DNA of 64,000 nt from Carboxylicivirga sp. M1479 (lineage in GTDB: Bacteria > Bacteroidota > Bacteroidia > Bacteroidales > Marinilabiliaceae): NCBI RefSeq assembly GCF_007097485.1, contig NZ_VKDE01000017.1, forward strand, positions 1 through 64,000, read 5' to 3'. Below are positions 25,818-33,867 of the stretch, piece by piece. Both the position numbers and the translations under genes were made by a program. Every line of letters starts with the position of its first letter. Positions within the stretch are counted from its first letter, which is position 1. Under the pieces are notes generated by a model, which saw only the letters and a list, made by a program, of their open reading frames with translations, ran no database searches and was not told the origin of the DNA.

Positions 25818-26789
25818 ATGAAAAAACTACTACTTTATTTAACCTTTACTGGTCTATTATTTGCTTTTGACCAGACCAATGCTCAGGAAATAACAAACAT
25901 AACAGCACCTGATCCTGTTGAGGGTGGTAAAACTGAAATGATCACTGTAGACTATGTGGCCTCTGCACAAAGTGATATTGTTATCAGCCTTCAATCAACC
26001 GTTGACTGGACCAATTATGGAAGTGCCAGGGTAACCGTTGATGCAGGAACTGGTTCTGTAAATATAAACCTGACAGTTACAGCAAATATTCCACCTGCAG
26101 TAGATATTTATAAAGTGGGCGCCTTTATTGCACCAGTGGGTGGTGGGTATCCAGACCGACTTCACGAATTAAACCTTTATAATATTGACGCTGTAGCACC
26201 AGCAGGGCCGATTGATCAATTGATTAATGTCACCGCACCTACTGAAGTTGCACAAGGAGAAACGGTTTCAATTGAAGTGGAGTATGAGGCTACTCAACAG
26301 CGCGATATAACTGTCCTTATCCAAGAAAACGGTGGAAGCTGGGCCAAATATGGAGCAGGAACATTAACGGTTGAAGCGGGTACCGGAACGATAAATGTAG
26401 ATTTACCTGTAGCAGCAGATATTCCTGTGGCCACAGGTACGTATAAGATAAGTACCACTCTGGTACCAGTTGGTTTAGGATGGGAAAGCCGCTTAGATGA
26501 AATTGTGGAGTATAATGTAAGTGCTACCATTGCCACTGCTATATCCAATAACCAGATGGATTTGGGAATTAAAATTTTTCCAAACCCGGCCAGCACTACC
26601 ACTACCATCTCAAGTGAAACAAACATTAAAAGAGTTTCATTATATGCTTTATCCGGTAAATTAATGACTGATGTGAATGTAAATGCGTCAGAATTTCAGT
26701 TAGACCTTAAGCCATTTTCAAAAGGACTATACTTACTAAGTGTTACCCGTGAAAATGGTATATCAAGCAGTAAATTGGTAATTAAATAG
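25818..26789 (+). CDS. Secreted two-module protein with T9SS sorting domain
   Basis: A 323-residue paralogue of the preceding protein. After the signal peptide (1-22) come two modules (about 24-120 and 135-235) with the same VTVDY, RDIxVxIQ, DIPxAT and PVGxGW/Y-RLDE landmarks. In place of a Lys-rich tail it ends with a type A type IX secretion sorting domain (about 246-323, starting KIFPNPASTTT and ending SSKLVIK), so it should reach the cell surface or be released through T9SS. Leaders of both genes are similar, suggesting duplication. Probable non-catalytic glycan binder. Confidence 0.75.
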   Translation: MKKLLLYLTFTGLLFAFDQTNAQEITNITAPDPVEGGKTEMITVDYVASAQSDIVISLQSTVDWTNYGSARVTVDAGTGSVNINLTVTANIPPAVDIYKVGAFIAPVGGGYPDRLHELNLYNIDAVAPAGPIDQLINVTAPTEVAQGETVSIEVEYEATQQRDITVLIQENGGSWAKYGAGTLTVEAGTGTINVDLPVAADIPVATGTYKISTTLVPVGLGWESRLDEIVEYNVSATIATAISNNQMDLGIKIFPNPASTTTTISSETNIKRVSLYALSGKLMTDVNVNASEFQLDLKPFSKGLYLLSVTRENGISSSKLVIK

Positions 26790-26850
26790 ACCACTGTAGG
26801 TTAAGCAGAGGCAATTAAATCTTTATAAGCATAAAGCAAGTTAAATAAAG

Positions 26851-26883
26851 AGGGAAGCTATACAGACCTGCTTCCCTTTTTTA
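26851..26883 (+). terminator. Terminator after the two-module gene
   Basis: AGGGAAGC at 26851-26858 pairs with GCTTCCCT at 26870-26877, followed by a run of T. It separates the module genes from the gene at 26903. Confidence 0.8.
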
Positions 26884-26902
26884 TAACAACTAAAAAAACA
26901 AG

Positions 26903-28555
26903 ATGAGCAATTACCAGAGACATGCTATATTATATGCGGTTATCACAGCTTTTTTTGCAATAACCTCTTGTGATGCTTATTCTCAGCATGACGAGGCAGA
27001 ACCCTCAGAGATAGGTTATTCCTATTGGGGAGAATATCAAAAAACACCTATGTCAGAAATAACAAATCCTCTATGGTTTTCTAAGGAAAGAGTAATAGAC
27101 GGCTGGGACTGGTCGCTACCTGATAATGTTGAACCATCTGATAAATCAAGTTTATGTATTGCTCGTAACTTTGGACTTGGTATCTATAAAATAAATCAAC
27201 TGCCTGCTATTCACTTCAAATGCAACCCGGTTATCTCTCATTGGGTCAGATGGAGGGATTTAGAACCTGTTGAAGGTGAAATTAATTTTAAGCCTTTAAT
27301 AAACAACATTGAGGCAGCCTATCAAAAAGGCTACGGCTCAATTGTCCGTATACACTTTTCAGCCACCGATTTTGCACCAGATTGGATTAAGACATACAAT
27401 ATCCCCATCCGCAAGGAGCATAAAGAAAACCCGGTAAAAATCAACTATGAGGTAAGCCATCCTGAGTTCCATAAGCTTTATATAAAATTTATCCAAGCTC
27501 TGGGAAATAGTGGCATTCCCCAGATGGCGGAAGTTAAAGGTTTGTTTCTGGGATATGCATCACCCTCCAATGGCGATGAAGGAATAGGCCCTTACCCGGA
27601 ACACAATGCAAGTGCCAACGATACCGTTCAACATGTTCGTGAGCGCATCGATGCCTGGGCTAGTGCATGTTCTGGAGTAGAACATAAAGTGTTTATGGGT
27701 GGTCTGTCTAACTATGGTTTTAGCAAAGGATTTGGCATCCGACGTGGCTTTGTGGAGATGTATCTGTACCATATTCCTGATGAAAACATAGGTCAATTGT
27801 TAGATAATGAAAACTATTTAATGGTTGATGAAACCAACCCCATTATTAAAAACAACCTGATCCATGGCGAAGAAAATGAGGAATACGAAGAGACTTGGGC
27901 CACTCCAGAACGCGGATTTCGTTTTGGACCAAACACATACCCCTACCCCTACCGCTACTTCACAGCCAATTTAAGGCTATTGCAAATGCGTTGTAATTAC
28001 CTTTTAAATAATGAATTTTCCTTATTGCCAGATATGCTGACCTGGGTAAGTCTTAGTTTAGGAAAAACAAGGAAAGATGCTGGAGATGCTTGGTGTTTTC
28101 TTCGCGAAAGTTATCTGCGACAGCGTCCGGTAAAAAACTTTGAAAGATGGGTTTTTCAACGTGACATGCCTGGGTATGAAACCAAGCCTGTGATAAAAGT
28201 GGAACATCCTATAGAAATGTGGATGGTTCAACCCGGCAAATATTACGACTATGTGGCGAGGCAAGGTTCAAAAATAGGATTTGATGTGGATGATATCTTT
28301 CTTGCTTCCAACAAAAAATTTGCTATTAAAGTATCCTATATTGACACTGGTTATGGAGAATGGGCACTTATTTACCAGGGGACGAAAGGTCTCGAAAAGA
28401 AAGCTATAAAGTGCGAAAACACCGGCAAAATTAAAACGGCAACCTTTTTTATTGAAGCTGATTTTAAAACTAAAAGTATACCATTCGATCTAGAAATACA
28501 TGGCCAAGGTAATTTCGAACCTGTCATTAGTTTTTTGAGAGTAATAAAAGTATAA
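26903..28555 (+). CDS. Secreted GH-A-like putative glycoside hydrolase, family unassigned
   Basis: A 550-residue exported protein, with a signal peptide or lipobox near residues 8-28 (FFAITSCDAYSQ). The N-terminal half reads like a clan GH-A TIM barrel: VRWRDLEPVEGEINFKPLI is the usual W-x-x-LEP-xxG-x-F opening of family 42-like enzymes. GYGSIVRIHF and DFAPDWIKTY follow, and GYASPSNGDEGIG has acidic residues where an acid/base is expected. The end (about 440-550) is a beta domain. I cannot assign a CAZy family. Its place between binding modules and esterase/sulfatase genes fits an exo- or endo-acting enzyme of this locus. Confidence 0.55.
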   Translation: MSNYQRHAILYAVITAFFAITSCDAYSQHDEAEPSEIGYSYWGEYQKTPMSEITNPLWFSKERVIDGWDWSLPDNVEPSDKSSLCIARNFGLGIYKINQLPAIHFKCNPVISHWVRWRDLEPVEGEINFKPLINNIEAAYQKGYGSIVRIHFSATDFAPDWIKTYNIPIRKEHKENPVKINYEVSHPEFHKLYIKFIQALGNSGIPQMAEVKGLFLGYASPSNGDEGIGPYPEHNASANDTVQHVRERIDAWASACSGVEHKVFMGGLSNYGFSKGFGIRRGFVEMYLYHIPDENIGQLLDNENYLMVDETNPIIKNNLIHGEENEEYEETWATPERGFRFGPNTYPYPYRYFTANLRLLQMRCNYLLNNEFSLLPDMLTWVSLSLGKTRKDAGDAWCFLRESYLRQRPVKNFERWVFQRDMPGYETKPVIKVEHPIEMWMVQPGKYYDYVARQGSKIGFDVDDIFLASNKKFAIKVSYIDTGYGEWALIYQGTKGLEKKAIKCENTGKIKTATFFIEADFKTKSIPFDLEIHGQGNFEPVISFLRVIKV

Positions 28556-28571
28556 GTGTCATTAAGAGCAA

Positions 28572-28733
28572 ATGAAAATAGAAGTAGGTAAATCAATGCA
28601 ATTTTTAATTGTTAGTCTGTTCAGATCGAGAGGGCTTACTACCTTTCTAGGACTACTTATAGCCTTCAATAATAATCAGGCAGAGGATGTTTTTCCTGAA
28701 AATGCATGGGTTATATATACTTGGGGGGCTTAG
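28572..28733 (+). pseudogene. Truncated secreted-protein remnant
   Basis: A 53-residue frame with a signal-like hydrophobic stretch (GLTTFLGLLIAFNNNQA) and a short mature part ending FPENAWVIYTWGA at an early stop. The end resembles the first residues of a secreted hydrolase, so it may be the start of a decayed enzyme gene. The following sequence shows no continuation I can recognise. Confidence 0.3.
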
Positions 28734-28843
28734 AACCCGAAAATTAATTACATTATAGTGTATTGACTATTTCTGCCTAGTCTTTGGAATATAATTAGCC
28801 CTAATATTGTATGCCTTGGAGGTAGTTTAGTGGCTTAAAATTA

Positions 28844-28957
28844 ATGACGATGGAAAAACCTAAACTGGTAGAAAAAATACCTTTCATTCTAATAACACTT
28901 ATCATGCTATTCTTAATATTGAAATATTTGTATGAACACAATTTGAATCCGCATTAG
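28844..28957 (+). CDS. Tiny single-pass membrane protein candidate
   Basis: A 37-residue frame (MTMEKPKLVEKIPFILITL, then LIMLFLILKYLY and a polar tail). It has one clear transmembrane helix of about 19 residues flanked by lysines and a histidine-ended tail. A GGAGG lies 20 bp upstream, which is too far for a good ribosome binding site. It could be a real small membrane protein or a remnant. The rest of 28556-29078 shows no other gene. Confidence 0.35.
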   Translation: MTMEKPKLVEKIPFILITLIMLFLILKYLYEHNLNPH

Positions 28958-29078
28958 GTTAGTTGGCCCATGAATCATTATTCATAATTTTTTATTTCCA
29001 ACATGTCGCTCATGGGCTTTAATCTTAAACAAAAACAATAATTTTTGGATTGTATCATTTAATTTATAACAAAATAAA

Positions 29079-29885
29079 ATGCGTAAACTTATTATATTAC
29101 TAACAGCCTTTCTTATCATCAATAATCTGGCAGCCCAATCTGCGGAAAAGGATTCTATAAATAAAAAGGTAAAACTACTTCTTATCGGTGATAGCACAAC
29201 TGAAGGAGGCAAGCCAACCTTTGAAAATACGATAGAGCAATTACTAGCTAGAGAAGAAGGTATACCAAACGTTGAAGCAATTAATGTAGGCAAAGGTGGA
29301 GAAACAGCATTTTCTCTTTTAAACAGTGGACGCTATGATAGTCAAGTTAAAGGAATTGACAGCATAGACTATATCTTCTTGCGTTATGGTATTAACGACT
29401 GGTTCAAGAGACAACCATTTGAGGAAAATTTCCCAAAAGATATGAAAAATGTAATTGCTCAATTACGCAATGATTATCCCGAATCTCAAATCATTGTCAT
29501 GACCATTCTTCCTTTTCTTCGTGAAGATGATACAAAGATTGTTAATCAGTTTATTACTAATGTAGCGTCAGAAGAAAAACTGGAAATATTTGATATATGC
29601 CCTGCCTATCAAAAAGGATTAGAAGAATATGGTGAATTTTCAATGAGTGTCCGATTTTTCCCTTTAAGTGATATCCCGGAAAAATACCATACGCTTGTAG
29701 CTCCTTATACCAAATATTACGAATGGAAGAAAGCTGAATGGCTAAGAGTTTACACGAACGAACTTGATCCTTTATTTGGCCATTTACCCGGGTGGTATAA
29801 AGACAAACATCCAAACCCTACAGGATATCGACTAATTGCACGAGAGACTGTAGAATTCATTCTACCTAAATTAAAAAATAAATAA
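29079..29885 (+). CDS. Secreted SGNH/GDSL-type esterase
   Basis: A 268-residue exported esterase. Residues 1-19 are a signal peptide (AFLIINNLAA). The SGNH blocks are in order: LLLIGDSTTEGG with Ser39 as nucleophile, VGKGGETAFS with the Gly of block II, YGINDW with the Asn of block III, and DKHPNPTGY with the Asp-x-x-His of block V. Such enzymes remove acetyl groups from algal or plant polysaccharides. The gene lies just upstream of a sulfatase, so it likely strips substituents from the glycan before chain cleavage. Confidence 0.85.
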   Translation: MRKLIILLTAFLIINNLAAQSAEKDSINKKVKLLLIGDSTTEGGKPTFENTIEQLLAREEGIPNVEAINVGKGGETAFSLLNSGRYDSQVKGIDSIDYIFLRYGINDWFKRQPFEENFPKDMKNVIAQLRNDYPESQIIVMTILPFLREDDTKIVNQFITNVASEEKLEIFDICPAYQKGLEEYGEFSMSVRFFPLSDIPEKYHTLVAPYTKYYEWKKAEWLRVYTNELDPLFGHLPGWYKDKHPNPTGYRLIARETVEFILPKLKNK

Positions 29886-29944
29886 GATTATTAATATCAA
29901 CTTATTATTGTATATAGTTTAAAACACGAAATACGAATTAAAAT

Positions 29945-31405
29945 ATGAAGAATCTATTTGGTCTATTGATGGGAATATTAATCTTTTCAGCATGTAGTAC
30001 CTCAAAGCACGATAAAAATACAACTCCAACTCAACCCAACATTATCTATATTCTGGCGGATGATTTGGGATATGGAGATCTGGGCTGTTATGGTCAAACA
30101 AAAATTGAAACACCCAACCTTGATAAAATGGCAGCTGAAGGTATGCTGTTTACGCAACACTATGCAGGCAGTACTGTTTGTGCACCTTCACGCAGTGTTT
30201 TATTAACAGGCCAACATACTGGTCATACTCCAATTAGAGGAAACAAAGAAAACGAACAGGAAGGGCAGCACCCAATTAGCAACAGTGCTCTTACTATGGC
30301 CGAATTATTAAAACAAGCAGGATATAAAACCGGAGCTTTTGGTAAATGGGGCCTTGGTTATGTTGGATCCGAAGGAGATCCTAACAATCAAGGCTTTGAT
30401 GAGTTTTATGGTTACAACTGCCAACGACAAGCCCATCGTTATTATCCGATGCACTTATGGCATAATAGTCAAAAAATATTGTTAGAAGGTAACGACTTTA
30501 AGAACACCGAAGTTTATTCAGGTGACTTGATACATGAACAGGCCTTACTGTTTATTGAAGATAGTAAAGACCAACCATTTTTCATGTTCTATCCCAATGT
30601 CATTCCTCATGCTGAACTGATTATGCCTGAAGGAGAGATGATGAATAAATACCGAGGAAAATTTGAAGAAGAACCACATATTGATGGCCGTCCGGGAGCT
30701 GATTATGGGGACGAACCATTTGAAGTTAAATACTACTGCTCACAACCTGAACCACGAACTACTTTTGCCGCAATGGTGTCATTGCTCGACAAACAGGTAG
30801 GCGAAGTTTTTGCCAAATTAAAGGAACTGGGCATTGATGATAATACCATAGTAGTGTTCTCGTCGGATAATGGTCCTCATAAGGAAGGTGGAGCCGACCC
30901 TGATTTTTTTAATAGTAACGGTGGTTTAAAAGGTTATAAAAGGGACTTGTACGAAGGAGGAATCCGTATGCCAATGATAGTAAGGTGGCCGAATAAAATT
31001 AAAGCTAACTCAAAAACCGAACACGTATCAGCCTTTTGGGATGTAATGCCAACTCTGGCAGATGTGGCAGGTACTGAGTTGCCCGAAAAGATTGATGGTA
31101 TCTCCTTCTTACCAGAATTGTTGGGTGAAGATCAAAAACAACATGATCATTTATACTGGGAATTTCATGAACAAGGAGGTAAAAAAGCAGTTCGTAAAGG
31201 AAAATGGAAAGCTGTAAAATTGAATTGTTTCGACGAAGAAAAAACTACCATTGAATTATATGATTTAAGCGTCGATTTTGAGGAAAGGAACAATTTGGCC
31301 AACGACTATCCGAAAATAGTGGTAGATATGAAAGCTATTATGGAGAATGAACATTTTAATCAGCCGGATTTTCCATTTGTGAGCAACGTAAAAAATAACT
31401 ACTAA
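29945..31405 (+). CDS. Secreted S1-family sulfatase (arylsulfatase type)
   Basis: A 486-residue lipoprotein sulfatase. The lipobox FSACS puts it at the outer or periplasmic membrane face. The formylglycine signature is CAPSR with Cys79 as the residue converted to formylglycine by a maturase. Calcium-binding Asp residues are in LADDLGYGDLG and SSDNGPH. The C-terminal domain (about 390-486) closes the active site. It would remove sulfate esters from the polysaccharide. The S1 subfamily, and so the sulfate position, cannot be read here. It lies 59 bp after the SGNH gene, likely in one transcript. Confidence 0.92.
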   Translation: MKNLFGLLMGILIFSACSTSKHDKNTTPTQPNIIYILADDLGYGDLGCYGQTKIETPNLDKMAAEGMLFTQHYAGSTVCAPSRSVLLTGQHTGHTPIRGNKENEQEGQHPISNSALTMAELLKQAGYKTGAFGKWGLGYVGSEGDPNNQGFDEFYGYNCQRQAHRYYPMHLWHNSQKILLEGNDFKNTEVYSGDLIHEQALLFIEDSKDQPFFMFYPNVIPHAELIMPEGEMMNKYRGKFEEEPHIDGRPGADYGDEPFEVKYYCSQPEPRTTFAAMVSLLDKQVGEVFAKLKELGIDDNTIVVFSSDNGPHKEGGADPDFFNSNGGLKGYKRDLYEGGIRMPMIVRWPNKIKANSKTEHVSAFWDVMPTLADVAGTELPEKIDGISFLPELLGEDQKQHDHLYWEFHEQGGKKAVRKGKWKAVKLNCFDEEKTTIELYDLSVDFEERNNLANDYPKIVVDMKAIMENEHFNQPDFPFVSNVKNNY

Positions 31406-31454
31406 AATCATAGAGCTTCAAGAAGTTTGCAGTTCTGCAGTTCAATAATCGAAA

Positions 31455-31661
31455 ATGAATTATTTCGGATTATTAATGGAGTGCCCCAAACAAAATAAGC
31501 ATGACGAATGCCCATTTCGATCGTATAGAAGCTTATCATTTCGCGAAGCTGTTCAGCTTTGGGAAATGATAAGCTTTCAAAGCCGGAATGAATTTATCAA
31601 TAAACATTTAAGTTGTACTCTATTGCCACATTATACTTCACCTGAAGTACCTGTTAAATGA
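31455..31661 (+). CDS. Small Cys-containing protein overlapping a large hairpin
   Basis: A 68-residue frame starting MNYFGLLMECPKQNKHDECP. The middle LSFREAVQLWEMISFQSR and a final HLSC resemble, from memory, small Bacteroidota proteins of unknown function with a C-P...W...H-x-x-C pattern. No signal peptide is seen. Codons 25-41 lie in a near-perfect long hairpin (31529-31576), which is unusual for coding DNA. It may be a real small gene or a non-coding structure that happens to stay open. Confidence 0.4.
   Translation: MNYFGLLMECPKQNKHDECPFRSYRSLSFREAVQLWEMISFQSRNEFINKHLSCTLLPHYTSPEVPVK
31529..31576. repeat. Nested 14-bp hairpin
   Basis: AAGCTTATCATTTC (31529-31542) pairs perfectly with GAAATGATAAGCTT (31563-31576). 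Inside, AAGCT (31546-31550) pairs with AGCTT (31555-31559) around GTTC. It looks like a stable RNA structure or an attenuator between the sulfatase gene and the esterase gene at 31715. Confidence 0.6.
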
Positions 31662-31714
31662 AACAAATCAACTTGAGTGTTTTTTTTATGATCTAAACTT
31701 TAAATTTTAATCAA

Positions 31715-33673
31715 GTGAAAGGACTAAGATTATTTATAACCGGAATTGTAATAATTACCTTCCAATTAAGTAAGGCAGATGTTAAAATTGCAGATGTCTT
31801 CTCTGACAATATGGTATTGCAACGAAATATAAACGTGAGGGTATGGGGACATGCCAATCCCGGAGAAAGAATAACGGTAAGTTTTAACGGGCAAAAGTGT
31901 AAAACCAAAGCTGATAAGGTAGGAAAATGGTTGATAACACTTCAGCCAATGAAAGCTGGCGGACCTTATGACATGACCATCAGTGGAAAGAATGAATTTG
32001 TTCTCAAAAATATTCTTATTGGAGATATCTGGATCTGCTCAGGTCAATCTAATATGCAATGGCCGGTTTCAAAATCAAATAATCCTGAAAAAGAAATTAA
32101 AAATGCCATCTACCCTGAAATAAGACTACTCACTGTTCCGAAACAGCTTAGCAATGTACTAGAAGAAGATATGCCAAATACCTCATGGCACGCTTGCTCA
32201 CCTGAGACTGTCAAAGACTTTTCAGCTGTAGGTTATTTCTTTGGCAGAGACTTACAAAGAGAAATAGGTGTACCCATTGGATTAATAAACTCAACTTGGG
32301 GAGGCACATGTGTTGAAACCTGGACCTCAAAGGAATCCATTACAAAATTGCCAAAATACGAAGACTTTGGTCAAAAGATTGATAGTTTTGATGCAATGGA
32401 AATAGAAAAGATTAACAAAAATGCCTTGAGTAAAGCCTTGGGTATAGACAGTTTGCCAGAAAAAGAAACTGGTATGGTAGAACAGTGGATGAAGCCGACA
32501 TACGATCGCAGCAATTGGCAAACCATGAATCTACCTACTCACTGGGAAGATGTCGGATATCTGCAACTAGATGGTATTGTTTGGTTTAGCTATAATTTCG
32601 AATTAAATGCCATAAATAGAAATGATAAAGTCTTATTAAATCTAGGTAAAATTGACAATTCGGACCTTACTTGGGTAAATGGACAAAAAGTTGGAGGAGT
32701 TGAATGGGAAAGCGATATAGAACGGGTTTATAAAATTCCGGAATCTATACTTCAGGTTGGAAAGAATAATATTACAATTAGAGTAGATAACAAATGGGGA
32801 AAAGGTGGTTTTGCAAGTCAACCCGAAAACTTCTTCCTACAATTAGGACCGGCACGTATTCCTTTAAGTGGCGATTGGAAGTTTAAGGCAGATCGTGTTT
32901 ATGACAAATTCAAAGCTTCTCCCAACGAAGCTCCAAGTTTACTGTATAATGCCATGATTAATCCACTAATTCCTTATGGTATAAAAGGGGTAATTTGGTA
33001 TCAGGGCGAGAATAACACACCTCGCGCCAAAGAATATGCCACTACCTTCCCAAACATGATTGAGAACTGGCGCAAGAACTGGCATCAAGGTGACTTCGCG
33101 TTTTTATTTGTGCAATTGGCTAACTTCACAGAGTCCACTACAAGCCCTGGTAATAGCAATTGGGCCGAATTGCGTGAATCACAAGTAAAAACTCTAAGTC
33201 TAAAAAACACAGGCATGGCTGTGTCTATTGACATTGGTGAAGCATTAGATATTCATCCACGAAACAAGCAAGATGTTGGTAAAAGACTGATGTTATCCGC
33301 CTTAAAAATTGCATATGATAAAGAAGTGGTGTTCTCTGGTCCCATCTATAAATCCATGCAAATTGAAGGCGATAAGGTAATCGTTAGTTTCGATAATATC
33401 GGTTCCGGCCTCATGACTAAGAGCAAACATGGATATATTAATGAATTTGAAGTTGCTGGAGAGGATAAAGTATTTCATTGGGCTAAAGCTGAAATAGAGA
33501 ACAATAAGGTTGTTGTTTGGTCGGATAAAGTAATAGCCCCTATTGCTGTGCGCTTTGGATGGTCTAACAATCCTGCTGAGCTAAACCTTTATAATAAAGA
33601 GGGCCTACCATCCTCACCATTCCGAACCGATGATTGGATGGGCGTTACCGAAGGTAAGTCATTTGATGATTAA
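31715..33673 (+). CDS. Sialate O-acetylesterase-like protein (SASA/DUF303)
   Basis: A 652-residue exported carbohydrate esterase. It starts with GTG 31715 and a signal peptide (about 1-21). The SGNH-like catalytic domain is interrupted by a jelly-roll insertion of the GH2 sugar-binding type (about 265-390). Catalytic blocks are CSGQSNMQWPV with the Ser nucleophile (about 109-119), WYQGENN (about 428-434) and ALDIHPRNKQDVGKR with Asp and His (about 510-524). Such enzymes in polysaccharide loci remove acetyl groups. The natural substrate here need not be sialic acid. The long hairpin terminator after it ends this transcript. Confidence 0.88.
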   Translation: MKGLRLFITGIVIITFQLSKADVKIADVFSDNMVLQRNINVRVWGHANPGERITVSFNGQKCKTKADKVGKWLITLQPMKAGGPYDMTISGKNEFVLKNILIGDIWICSGQSNMQWPVSKSNNPEKEIKNAIYPEIRLLTVPKQLSNVLEEDMPNTSWHACSPETVKDFSAVGYFFGRDLQREIGVPIGLINSTWGGTCVETWTSKESITKLPKYEDFGQKIDSFDAMEIEKINKNALSKALGIDSLPEKETGMVEQWMKPTYDRSNWQTMNLPTHWEDVGYLQLDGIVWFSYNFELNAINRNDKVLLNLGKIDNSDLTWVNGQKVGGVEWESDIERVYKIPESILQVGKNNITIRVDNKWGKGGFASQPENFFLQLGPARIPLSGDWKFKADRVYDKFKASPNEAPSLLYNAMINPLIPYGIKGVIWYQGENNTPRAKEYATTFPNMIENWRKNWHQGDFAFLFVQLANFTESTTSPGNSNWAELRESQVKTLSLKNTGMAVSIDIGEALDIHPRNKQDVGKRLMLSALKIAYDKEVVFSGPIYKSMQIEGDKVIVSFDNIGSGLMTKSKHGYINEFEVAGEDKVFHWAKAEIENNKVVVWSDKVIAPIAVRFGWSNNPAELNLYNKEGLPSSPFRTDDWMGVTEGKSFDD

Positions 33674-33710
33674 TAAGTACCTTTATGCAAAATAATTGTA
33701 ATAATAAGGT

Positions 33711-33754
33711 TTATTTGGGCTGATGGATTCGATCTGAATTATCAGCCCAAATAA
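33711..33754 (+). terminator. Strong terminator after the SASA gene
   Basis: TTATTTGGGCTGAT (33711-33724) pairs perfectly with ATCAGCCCAAATAA (33741-33754). It separates the esterase gene from the GH49-like gene. Confidence 0.8.
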
Positions 33755-33867
33755 TTTGATTAACTGTTCAAATACGAATTATTAAAATTTATCCCTTCTA
33801 GTTCCTATTATAAATTCACATTTAGTCCATCTCTTTCTTTGATTCATTTCTAACTAAACATGCATTT

